Assembly: GCA_963816975.1 (NCBI GenBank)
Contig: CAWFMD010000005.1
Location: forward strand, 150,393-214,392
Reading direction: 5' to 3'
From: DASRIA01 sp963816975
Lineage (GTDB): Bacteria; Actinomycetota; Thermoleophilia; Solirubrobacterales; JBBDJG01
Length of the DNA stretch: 64,000 nucleotides
Below are positions 56,992 through 64,000 of the stretch, one piece after another. How positions within the stretch are numbered: position 1 is the stretch's first letter; each line of letters begins with the position of its first letter. Made by a program: the position numbers and the translations under genes. The notes under the pieces are model-generated. The model did not search any database, was not told where the DNA came from, and was given only the letters and a program-made list of their open reading frames with translations.

Positions 56992-58170
56992 ATGGAAGCT
57001 GCGAAGAAGAACGAGGCCAAGGCCGCCAAGCCGGGCGACGCGAAGGCGAACGGCAAGGCCGAAACGCAGGGCAAGACGGGCGCCGATCCGGCCAAGGGCG
57101 CCGCATTGAAGGCCGCGCTTACGCAGATCGAGCGCGAGTACGGGCAGGGCTCCGTGATGCGGCTCGGGGACCGCCCCGCCGTGCGGGTGCCGACGATCCC
57201 GACCGGCGCGCTGTCGATCGATCTGGCGCTCGGCGTGGGCGGTGTCCCGCGTGGGCGGATCGTCGAGATCTTCGGCCCCGAGTCCTCGGGCAAGACGACG
57301 CTGGTCTACGAGATCATCGCCCAGGCGCAGAAGATGGGCGGCATCTGCGCGTTCATCGACACCGAGCACGCGATCGATCCTGTGTATGCGCGCACGATCG
57401 GCGTGGACATCGACGAGCTGCTCGTGTCGCAGCCCGACCACGGCGAGCAGGCGCTCGAGATCGCCGACGTCCTGACGCGCTCCGGCGCGATCGACGTGGT
57501 CGCGATCGACTCGGTCGCGGCGCTCACGCCGCGCGCCGAGCTGGAGGGGCAGATGGGCGACCAGCAGGTCGGCGCGCAGGCGCGCCTGATGTCGCAGGCG
57601 CTGCGCAAGCTGACCGGGAACCTGAGCCGCGCCAACACGATCTGCATCTTCACGAACCAGATCCGCGAGAAGGTCGGGGTGATGTTCGGATCCCCCGAGA
57701 CCCAGCCGGGCGGGCGGGCGCTGAAGTTCTATGCCTCCCAGCGGATCGACATCCGCCGGATCGAGACCCTCAAGGAGGGGACCGAGGCCGTCGGTAACCG
57801 CGTGCGCGCCAAGATCGTCAAGAACAAGGTCGCGCCGCCGTTCCGCCAGGCGGAGTTCGACATCGAGTACGGGCAAGGCATCTCCTCCGAAGGATGCGTG
57901 CTCGACCTCGGCATCGAGCACGAGATCGTGCAGAAGTCCGGCGCCTTCTTCAGCTATGACGGCGAGCGTCTGGGGCAGGGACGCAACAACGCGAAGGCCT
58001 TCCTGCGCGAGCACCCTGCGACGGTCGCCGAGATCGAGAGCAAGATCTACGGTGCGCTCGGCATCGAGCGACCCGGCACGCCGATCGCGGAGGTTGCTCC
58101 GCCTCCTGACTCCGGTCAGAACGGCGCTGTCGCGGAGACACCGCCGGTGCCGGACCGCAAGGCCGCCTGA
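56992..58170 (+). CDS. recA: RecA recombinase
   Basis: The 392-residue RecA forms filaments on single-stranded DNA for recombination and LexA cleavage. Walker A GPESSGKTT is at about residue 100, with IDTEHAIDPVYA, Walker B VVAIDSVAAL, the L2 loop region (NQIREKVGVMFGSPETQPGG) and a C-terminal domain. A Lys/Ala-rich N-terminal extension of about 40 residues (residues 4-40, NEAKAAKPGDAKANGKAE and on) is unusual. ATG at 56992 with GGGAGG upstream. No recX lies downstream. Confidence 0.97.
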   Translation: MEAAKKNEAKAAKPGDAKANGKAETQGKTGADPAKGAALKAALTQIEREYGQGSVMRLGDRPAVRVPTIPTGALSIDLALGVGGVPRGRIVEIFGPESSGKTTLVYEIIAQAQKMGGICAFIDTEHAIDPVYARTIGVDIDELLVSQPDHGEQALEIADVLTRSGAIDVVAIDSVAALTPRAELEGQMGDQQVGAQARLMSQALRKLTGNLSRANTICIFTNQIREKVGVMFGSPETQPGGRALKFYASQRIDIRRIETLKEGTEAVGNRVRAKIVKNKVAPPFRQAEFDIEYGQGISSEGCVLDLGIEHEIVQKSGAFFSYDGERLGQGRNNAKAFLREHPATVAEIESKIYGALGIERPGTPIAEVAPPPDSGQNGAVAETPPVPDRKAA

Positions 58171-58218
58171 GCGCGGTCGCTCACACAGCTTCCTCAACCA
58201 CTCAAGCCCTCCCCGAAA

Positions 58219-58256
58219 GCCCTGCCTCCGCTCCCCGGCGGAGGTGGGGCGCTTTT
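58219..58256 (+). terminator. Probable terminator after recA
   Basis: CCTCCG (58225-58230) pairs with CGGAGG (58239-58244), extended by GCCC (58219-58222) with GGGC (58247-58250), then GCTTTT (58251-58256). The T-run is short, so efficiency is uncertain. It separates recA from the sigma-factor gene. Confidence 0.6.
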
Positions 58257-58281
58257 GGGCGATTTCTGCCGATGATTCCCT

Positions 58282-58839
58282 GTGATGAGGCGCGGACTCG
58301 GACGTAGTAAGGGTGTGAGCGATCTTCTCGCGTTGTCGGCGAAGGCCCCGGCGGACCTCGAATTCGAGCGGCTCTACCGCTCGAGCCGCGACGACGTGTA
58401 TGCATACGTCGCGACGCTGCTGCGCGATCGCTTCGCCGCCGAGGACATCACCGCGCTTGCCTTCGAGCGCGCCTACCGCCGCCGCGGGAGCTTCAGGCCC
58501 ACGCGCGGCTCCGCGCGCGCCTGGCTGTTCGGAATCGCGCGCAACGCGGCGCTGGACGAGTTGCGCCGCCGCGGTCGCTCGGCCTCTTTGGAGTCGGAGG
58601 CCCCGGCGGCGGACGCGACGGTGGGTGAGGAGGTCGAGCACGGCCTGCGCCGCGCGGTCGTGCGGGCGGCGCTGGAAGTGCTCACGCCGCGCGAACGGGA
58701 GCTGGTTGCGCTGAAGTTCTTCGCCGGGCTCACCAATGCGGAGCTGGCTGCCGTGATCGGGACGACGGAGACCAACGCCGGCACGCGCCTGCACCGGGTG
58801 CTGGGAAAGCTGAGGGAGGCCTGCCATGAGACTGCGTAG
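58282..58839 (+). CDS. ECF-type RNA polymerase sigma factor
   Basis: The 185-residue sigma-70-family protein has region 2 (LYRSSRDDVYAYVATLLRD and EDITALAFERAYRR, binding the -10 element) and region 4 (LTPRERELVALKFFAGLTNAELAAVIGTT, binding the -35 element), with no region 3, as in ECF factors. Start choice is open: GTG 58282, ATG 58285, or GTG 58315, which gives SDLLALSAKAPADLEFERLY. The following DUF4349 gene starts 14 nt before its stop, which suggests a sigma/anti-sigma pair. Confidence 0.88.
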   Translation: MMRRGLGRSKGVSDLLALSAKAPADLEFERLYRSSRDDVYAYVATLLRDRFAAEDITALAFERAYRRRGSFRPTRGSARAWLFGIARNAALDELRRRGRSASLESEAPAADATVGEEVEHGLRRAVVRAALEVLTPRERELVALKFFAGLTNAELAAVIGTTETNAGTRLHRVLGKLREACHETA

Positions 58840-60055
58840 AGAGCCGCAGCCAAGCCCCGAGACGGTCCGCGCGCTCGCGGCGCTGGACGCCGCGCTCGCA
58901 GGAGAAGATGTGGCGCCGGAGCACGCGGACCTGCGCGAGCTGGCGCTGGCCGTCCGCGCGGAGCGCCCGCGCCCGCGGCCGGAGTTCGAGTTGGCCCTGG
59001 ACCTGCGCGCACACGAGGGGTTCGCGCCGGAGGGCCGGACCGGCATCCACACCGCCGAGCCTGCCCGCCGCAGGGAGCTGCACACGCCACACCGGCTGCG
59101 GGTCACGCCGCTGGCGCTGGGCACGGCGGCGTCGCTGTTCATCGTCGCGACCGCGGTGCTGACCACCGGCTTGCTCGGCGGCGGCGCGGGCGAGGACGGC
59201 GCGCGGACCGCACAACCCGAACCGCTGCTGAGCCCGTCGGCTCCGGTCGAGAGCCGGGCGCAGGACAAGGCCGCCGGTGCCACGGGCGAAGCGGCTCCGG
59301 CCGTCTCACCGCCCGTGCCCGGCCCGCCGCAGGGCGGCATCGCGCCCGGGGCGCGCCGCCGTCAGGTCGAGCGCTCGGCCGAGCTTGTCCTGTCCGCCCC
59401 TCGCGACCAGATCGAGGATGTCGCGGACGGCCTGATCCGGGTGATCGACCGCCACCGCGGCTTCGTGCTCAGCTCGTCCGTCTCGGCGGGCGAGAGCGCC
59501 GACGCCGGCGCGTCGTTTGACCTGCGGATCCCGAGTGACCGCCTGCAGGAGGCGGTGGCGGATCTGTCCGAGCTGGCGCATGTGCGCTCGCGCACCCAGG
59601 CGGCGCGTGACGTGACGGCGGAGTTCAGCTCACCGCGCCGGCGCCTTGCCGATGCGCTCGCGGAGCGGCGCGGACTGCTGCGCCGCCTGTCCAAGGCCGA
59701 CACGGCGAACGAGACCGCCGCGGTGCGCGCCCGGCTGCGCGCAGTCAACCGCCGCATCGATCGCGTGCAGGCGCAGCTCAGGGGACTGCGCGAGCGCGTC
59801 GCGTTCGCGGCGGTGAGCGTCTCGATCCGGCCCGGGGCCGCCCGCGGCGACGGCGGTGGCTGGTCGCTGGGCGACGCCGGGCGTGATGCCCTGTCGGTGC
59901 TGGCTGCCGCCGCGGGTGGCGCGATCATCGCGCTGGCGGTGACGCTTCCGGCCGGGATCGTCGCCCTGCTGGTGTGGCTCGCCTACCGCGTGATCGTGCG
60001 GCGCCGCCGCGAGCAGGCGCTGGATGGGGCGCCCGCACCCGCGCCGGGCGATTGA
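58826..60055 (+). CDS. DUF4349 membrane protein, probable regulator of the adjacent sigma factor
   Basis: The 409-residue protein has a charged cytoplasmic N-terminal region (about 1-90), a membrane helix (LGTAASLFIVATAVLTTGLL, about 98-117), a Pro/Ala-rich linker, a DUF4349 domain with a coiled-coil (about 180-330), and a second C-terminal membrane segment (about 360-390). Overlap with the ECF gene and the N-terminal cytoplasmic domain fit a membrane anti-sigma role, but no zinc-binding anti-sigma motif (HxxxCxxC) is visible, so that is inference. Confidence 0.8.
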   Translation: MRLRREPQPSPETVRALAALDAALAGEDVAPEHADLRELALAVRAERPRPRPEFELALDLRAHEGFAPEGRTGIHTAEPARRRELHTPHRLRVTPLALGTAASLFIVATAVLTTGLLGGGAGEDGARTAQPEPLLSPSAPVESRAQDKAAGATGEAAPAVSPPVPGPPQGGIAPGARRRQVERSAELVLSAPRDQIEDVADGLIRVIDRHRGFVLSSSVSAGESADAGASFDLRIPSDRLQEAVADLSELAHVRSRTQAARDVTAEFSSPRRRLADALAERRGLLRRLSKADTANETAAVRARLRAVNRRIDRVQAQLRGLRERVAFAAVSVSIRPGAARGDGGGWSLGDAGRDALSVLAAAAGGAIIALAVTLPAGIVALLVWLAYRVIVRRRREQALDGAPAPAPGD

Positions 60056-60080
60056 GAACGGAGCGTCTCGGTAGTACGAT
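60052..60080 (+). promoter_or_regulatory. Promoter of the rny leader RNA
   Basis: TTGAGA (60052-60057) and TACGAT (60075-60080) are separated by exactly 17 nt. The start would fall near 60086-60088, at the 5' end of the long closing helix of the leader RNA. The -35 element lies over the stop codon of the DUF4349 gene. Confidence 0.65.
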
Positions 60081-60084
60081 GCCG

Positions 60085-60323
60085 GAGCGGCGACTCGGCC
60101 GCGCGAGGACGAAAAAGACGCTTATTTCCAGAGTTTTTGAATTGTGACGAGATCGGCTTTCACGATCACATGAGACTGCCACCAGCGATGACGGCGATCG
60201 ACGGAAGGGGCGGGGCGACCTAGCGCCCAGCTTCACCGGCGGTCACAGCTGGGCCGGCCGCAGGCCGGCTGCCGTAACTCGACACTTCAGGTCTCGCGAA
60301 GCCGGGCTGGCGCTCGGCTTTTT
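60085..60323 (+). ncRNA. Unidentified structured RNA upstream of rny with closing helix and terminator
   Basis: Bases 60085-60108 can pair with 60292-60315: 20 of 24 positions match (17 Watson-Crick, 3 G-U). Inside are hairpins TGTG...CACA at 60143-60170, GGGCG/CGCCC at 60213-60228, GCCCAGC/GCTGGGC (60225-60231 with 60248-60254) and GCCGGCC/GGCCGGC (60253-60259 with 60263-60269), the last three partly exclusive. A terminator hairpin AGCCGGGC/GCTCGGCT (60300-60307, 60312-60319) with TTTTT (60319-60323) uses the 3' arm of the closing helix. An AT-rich single-stranded patch sits at 60111-60142. This may be an attenuator/riboswitch for rny or an independent RNA of 6S-like layout. No family recognised. 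Confidence 0.6.
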
Positions 60324-60469
60324 GCGTTAGATGACTGATTTGGGATACGACCTGAAACGGAGCAGCGGGTGGCGCGCGGACCGGCGCGACGGCGCAGCTG
60401 CTCCACGACACCGATTGACGGGGCCACGCCGGACTCGCGGAGGCTGGGCCTGGTCGGGGAGACAGGATC

Positions 60470-62026
60470 ATGGAAGCTTTGATCGTGATCGCACTCGCGT
60501 GCGTCGCGGCCGTGGCCGCGTGGGCAGTTCGAGGCAGGACGAGCACAGATCCAGCGGGCTCCGTAGCTGATACGCACTCGCGGCATCGGCCGGTCCCGGT
60601 CACCGGGGTGGCGCTCGTGGGCGCGTCCCCGGCGGCCACGGTGGACGCTCCGGTCCGTGCGGACGACACGGAACCGGCGACGACCACGCTCGACGGTCAC
60701 ACCGCGGATGGCCTGCCGGCGCGCCGCGACGAATTGCTGCGCCGCGAGGAGCGCGTGATGCAGCGGGAGCAGTCGCTCGAGGCGCGCGTCGTCGACCTCT
60801 CGGGCCGCGAGCGGGGCATGGCGGAGCGCCAGCGCGAGGTCGAGCGGCGCGAGACGGCGGCCGCCGGCGCGGGCGAGCGCGCGGCGCTCGACCTCGAGCG
60901 CGTGGCCGGCATGACGCGCCAGCAGGCCCGGCAGGCGTTGCTGCGCCAGGTCGAGGAGGACGCCCGCCACGAGAAGGCGCGCATCGTGCGCCAGGTCGAG
61001 GAGGAGGCGCGCCGCGAGGCCGGCCGCCGCTCGCGCAACATCCTGGCGGCCTGCATGCAGAGACTGGCTGCGGGCCACGCGGCGGAGACGACAGTGTCGC
61101 TGGTCGCCCTGCCTTCCGACGACATGAAGGGCAGGATCATCGGTCGGGAGGGGCGCAACATCCGCGCGCTGGAGCACATCACCGGCGTCGACTTCATCAT
61201 CGACGAGACTCCCTCGGCGGTCGTGCTGTCGGCATTCGACCCGGTGCGGCGGGAGATCGCCAGGCTGACCCTCCAAAAGCTCGTGCAGGACGGCAGGATC
61301 CACCCCGCGCGCATCGAGGAGGCCTACTACCAGGCGAAGGCAGAGATCGACAATCACGTGATGGAGCAGGGCGAGCAGGCGCTGTTCGAAGCCAATGTCC
61401 ACGCCATGCACCCCGAGCTCGTAAAGCTGCTCGGCCGCCTGAAGTTCCGCACCAGCTACGGCCAGAATGTCCTGAGTCACTCGATCGAGGTCTCGCGGCT
61501 CGCGGCGATGATCGCGGACGAGCTGGGTGCCAGCCCCAAGACCGCGCGGCGCGCCGCGCTCCTGCACGACATCGGGAAGTCGGTCACGCACGAGGTCGAG
61601 GGCCCGCACGCACTGGTCGGCGGCGAGCTGGCGCGGCGCTACGGAGAGCCAGAAGCCGTCGCCCATGCGATGGAGGCGCACCACAACGAGGTGGAGCTGC
61701 AGACCGTCGAAGCGGTGATCGTCCAGACGGCCGATGCGCTCTCGGGGGCACGTCCAGGCGCCCGCGGCGAGTCGCTCGACCACTACGTGAAGCGGCTCGA
61801 GCACCTCGAGGAGATCGCCGGCCGCCATGACGGGGTCGAGAAGGTGTACGCGGTGCAGGCCGGGCGCGAGGTGCGGGTGATGGTGTCGCCCGGCGCGGTG
61901 GACGACGAGGCCGCCGCGCTGCTCTCCCACGAGATCGCCCGCGAGATCGAGCGGGAGCTTGAGTTCCCGGGCCAGATCAAGGTGACGGTGATCCGCGAGA
62001 GCCGCTCGGTGGACTTCGCGAAATAG
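60470..62026 (+). CDS. rny: Ribonuclease Y
   Basis: The 518-residue membrane-anchored endoribonuclease initiates mRNA decay. An N-terminal membrane helix (LIVIALACVAAVAAWAV) is followed by a low-complexity stretch, a long coiled coil (about 85-195), a KH domain (MKGRIIGREGRNIRALEHITGVDFIID), and an HD domain with LLHDIGKSVTHEVEGPHA (about 364). Typical RNase Y lacks the roughly 60-residue Ala/Thr/Asp-rich insertion after the helix. ATG at 60470, 146 nt after the leader terminator, with a GGGGAGACAGG ribosome site. The order recA-...-rny-...-miaB is common. Confidence 0.95.
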   Translation: MEALIVIALACVAAVAAWAVRGRTSTDPAGSVADTHSRHRPVPVTGVALVGASPAATVDAPVRADDTEPATTTLDGHTADGLPARRDELLRREERVMQREQSLEARVVDLSGRERGMAERQREVERRETAAAGAGERAALDLERVAGMTRQQARQALLRQVEEDARHEKARIVRQVEEEARREAGRRSRNILAACMQRLAAGHAAETTVSLVALPSDDMKGRIIGREGRNIRALEHITGVDFIIDETPSAVVLSAFDPVRREIARLTLQKLVQDGRIHPARIEEAYYQAKAEIDNHVMEQGEQALFEANVHAMHPELVKLLGRLKFRTSYGQNVLSHSIEVSRLAAMIADELGASPKTARRAALLHDIGKSVTHEVEGPHALVGGELARRYGEPEAVAHAMEAHHNEVELQTVEAVIVQTADALSGARPGARGESLDHYVKRLEHLEEIAGRHDGVEKVYAVQAGREVRVMVSPGAVDDEAAALLSHEIAREIERELEFPGQIKVTVIRESRSVDFAK

Positions 62027-62061
62027 GTTGACAACGCCGTCCCGGCGGGTAGGCCCAAGGC

Positions 62062-62863
62062 GTGAAGGGGCTCTGGGGGATCCTGCTCGTTGCGGCGGTC
62101 TTGTCGCTCCCGGCAACTGGTGTGGCGCAGGTCCAAGCCGCCCCCGGGATCTCGCCGCCCGGTGCGAACGACTGGAGTTGCGCGCCTGCCGCGCAGCACC
62201 CGGATCCGGTGGTGCTCGTGCACGGGACCTTCGGCGACATGACGGTCTCGTGGAACCTGATCGCGCCGGCGCTGAAGCTGAACGGGTACTGCGTCTTCGC
62301 GCTCGACTACGGAAACCGCGGGATCGACGCGATCGAGAGCTCGGCTGCTGAGCTCGACGCCTTCGTAGACCGGGTGCTGACCGCCACGGGGGCTTCGCGG
62401 GTGTCGCTCGTGGGGCACTCGCAAGGCGGGATGATGCCCCGCCACTTCATCAAGTTCCTGGGGGGTAGGAGCTCCGTCGACGACCTGGTCGGGCTGGTTC
62501 CGTCGAACCACGGGACGACGAATCCGCTGGCACCGTACGCCGCGGGCATCGGCTGCGTCGCCTGCGATCAGCAGGCTGCGGGATCGACGTTCCTCCGCAA
62601 CTTGAATGCCGGCGACGAGACGCCCGGGAACATCTCCTACACCCAGATCACGACGCGCTACGACGAGGTCGTGACTCCCTACCGGTCGGCCTATCTGGAG
62701 CCGGGGCCGCGGACGACCAACGTCACGCTCCAGGACCGCTGCCCATTGGACCTGACCGAGCACCTCGGGATCATCTACGACCCCGCCGCACTCCAGTGGG
62801 TCCTGAACGCGCTCGGCCGTCCGGGCCCTGCGGATCCCGGCTTCCGCCCCCGCCTGCCTCTGA
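62062..62863 (+). CDS. Secreted alpha/beta-hydrolase lipase, one-base frameshift near the C-terminus
   Basis: The protein has a signal peptide (KGLWGILLVAAVLSLPATGVAQ), a PVVLVHGTFGDMTVSWN oxyanion region and the nucleophile elbow GHSQGG (about residue 119), as in extracellular triacylglycerol lipases and esterases (EstA/LipA-type). The catalytic region is intact. Near the end the frame runs on into miaB. Removing one C from the run at 62847-62851 gives FRPACL and a TGA at 62861-62863, a natural end. GTG start at 62062. Confidence 0.82.
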
Positions 62864-62896
62864 GCCGGGCCGCAGCGCCATCTAACATCCGTCGTC

Positions 62897-64000
62897 GTGA
62901 AGAAGTACCACGTCACCACCTTCGGGTGCCAGATGAACGAGCACGACTCCGAGCGGATGAAGGGCATGCTCGAGACGCTCGGCTACGACGAGGCCGACGA
63001 GCGCGACGGCGCCGATCTGATCCTCTTCAACACGTGCTCGATCCGCGAGTCCGCGGACAACCGGCTGATCGGGAACCTGGGCGAGGCCAAGCGCCTGAAG
63101 CGCGAGGACCCCGCGCGGGTGGTGGGCGTGGGCGGTTGCTGGTCGCAGTCGATGAAGGACCGGGTGTTCGAGCAGTTCCCGTTCGTGGACGTGGCCTTCG
63201 GGCCGGGCCAGATCGACAAGCTGGGCGAGTTCCTCCAGTCCGACGACCTGGCGGCGCAGGGCTACTTCGAGTTCGAGGGCTTTCCCGGCGACCTGCCGAT
63301 GAAGCGCGCGCGCCCCTTTCAGGGCTGGGTGCAGATCTCGGTCGGGTGCAACTGCGTCTGCTCGTACTGCATAGTGCCGTCCACGCGTGGGCGCGAGGCG
63401 AGCCGCACGCCGGCCGACATCGTGCGGGAGGTCGAGCTGCTCGCGGGCGACGGCGTGAAGGAGGTCACGCTGCTCGGCCAGAACGTGAACTCCTACGGCC
63501 GCGATCTGCCCAAGGACGAGCGCATCGATTTCGCGGCCTTGCTCGCGATGGTGGACGCGGTCGCAGGCGTGGAGCGCATCCGCTACACGAGCCCGCATCC
63601 CAAGGACGTGCGTGAGCGGCTCGTCGCCGCGCATGCCGAGCTCCCGAGCCTGTGCGAGCACATCCATCTGCCGCTGCAGTCGGGCTCCAGCCGCATCCTG
63701 AAGGCGATGCGCCGCACGTACGACCGCGACCGCTATATGAAGCGGGTGGAGATGATCCGCGCGAGCGTGCCGGACTGCGCGATCACGACCGACATCATCG
63801 TCGGGTTCCCGGGCGAGACCGAGGACGACTTCGGCGAGACGATGGAGGTCGTGGACGAGGTCGGGTACGACTCCGCCTTCACATTCGTGTTCTCGCCGCG
63901 CCGCGACACCGAGGCGGCGACGCTCGGCGACCAGGTCCCGCACCCGGTCAAGCGCGAGCGCATGGAGCGGCTCGTCGACCTGGTGCAGCGCCGCGCGCTG
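62897..64000 (+). CDS. miaB: tRNA-2-methylthio-N6-dimethylallyladenosine synthase, C-terminus cut off by window edge
   Basis: The 368 visible residues are a radical-SAM methylthiotransferase. The UPF0004 domain has three cluster cysteines (TFGCQMN, NTCSIRE, GVGGCWSQ), and the radical-SAM motif CNCVCSYCIVP follows at about residue 150. It adds a methylthio group to i6A37 in tRNAs reading U-starting codons. The C-terminal TRAM domain lies beyond the window. GTG at 62897 gives KKYHVTTFGCQMNE; a longer reading in another frame belongs to the lipase frameshift. No ribosome site is visible, so it may be leaderless. Confidence 0.95.
   Translation, partial: MKKYHVTTFGCQMNEHDSERMKGMLETLGYDEADERDGADLILFNTCSIRESADNRLIGNLGEAKRLKREDPARVVGVGGCWSQSMKDRVFEQFPFVDVAFGPGQIDKLGEFLQSDDLAAQGYFEFEGFPGDLPMKRARPFQGWVQISVGCNCVCSYCIVPSTRGREASRTPADIVREVELLAGDGVKEVTLLGQNVNSYGRDLPKDERIDFAALLAMVDAVAGVERIRYTSPHPKDVRERLVAAHAELPSLCEHIHLPLQSGSSRILKAMRRTYDRDRYMKRVEMIRASVPDCAITTDIIVGFPGETEDDFGETMEVVDEVGYDSAFTFVFSPRRDTEAATLGDQVPHPVKRERMERLVDLVQRRAL

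Noticed and set aside
60085..60323. tmRNA, RNase P RNA or SRP RNA as identity of the rny-upstream RNA
   Set aside because: I see no tRNA-like end or tag reading frame, no RNase P core consensus, and no SRP Alu or tetraloop signature.

Overview
The window is a gene-dense, very GC-rich chromosomal stretch from an actinobacterium. Evidence includes a gene for the actinobacterial integration host factor (mIHF), a MetM/MetO-type methionine gene pair, frequent GTG and TTG starts, many 1- to 4-base gene overlaps (ATGA, GTGA), and PyrR-RNA control of the type known in mycobacteria. The gene order, the secreted proteins and a class 1B PyrD with PyrK suggest the Thermoleophilia/Solirubrobacterales branch rather than Streptomyces or Mycobacterium; that placement is inference. 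There is no prophage, insertion sequence or CRISPR array. The content is mainly housekeeping, so the most unusual material lies in RNA leaders, translation starts and decaying or frameshifted genes.

Layout. 0-2.7 kb (minus strand): a truncated metallo-beta-lactamase-fold hydrolase, a phosphohexomutase and a HIT protein. 2.75-4.5 kb: a SAM-I riboswitch and terminator control a threonine-synthase-like enzyme (MetM) and a ubiquitin-like sulfur carrier (MetO), a probable homocysteine module. 4.5-11.5 kb: accessory genes, including CorA, a TlpA-like thioredoxin, Ku, a DUF72 protein, a HAD phosphatase, a Usp-like membrane protein and three very small proteins. 11.5-14.6 kb: a lone molybdopterin oxidoreductase, tRNA-Arg(CCG), and an NTF2-like gene beside a broken relative. 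14.6-25.3 kb: rnz, then the pyrimidine operon pyrR-pyrB-pyrC-(isochorismatase-like)-carA-carB-pyrK-pyrD, tightly overlapped, with a PyrR-binding loop over the first ribosome binding site. 25.3-29.2 kb: mihF, gmk, rpoZ, coaBC, a TPR gene and dtd. 29.2-38.5 kb: the translation cluster rimP-nusA-infB-DUF503-rbfA-nrnA-truB, a secreted protein, ribF and rpsO. 38.4-42.9 kb: an Actino-pnp-like RNA, pnp, an M16 peptidase and dapB. 42.9-49.9 kb: two amidases, dapA, RNase J and an HD-GYP-like membrane protein; dapB, both amidases and the HD gene carry frameshifts. 50-58 kb: a secreted protein, a VOC protein, an SDR fossil, ftsK, a RodZ-like protein, cinA, thpR and recA. 58-64 kb: an ECF sigma factor with a DUF4349 partner, a structured RNA upstream of RNase Y, rny, a secreted lipase and truncated miaB.

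How the parts fit. RNA-level control recurs: a SAM riboswitch before metM, PyrR on the pyrR message, terminator-bearing leaders before rimP-nusA and rny, and an Actino-pnp-like leader. Three RNA-decay enzymes (PNPase, RNase J, RNase Y) lie within 25 kb, and the PNPase and RNase Y genes follow structured leaders. The best candidate for something undescribed is the roughly 240-nt RNA at 60085-60323 before rny. It has its own promoter, a long 5'-3' closing helix, competing internal hairpins, and a terminator whose stem uses the same bases as the closing helix.
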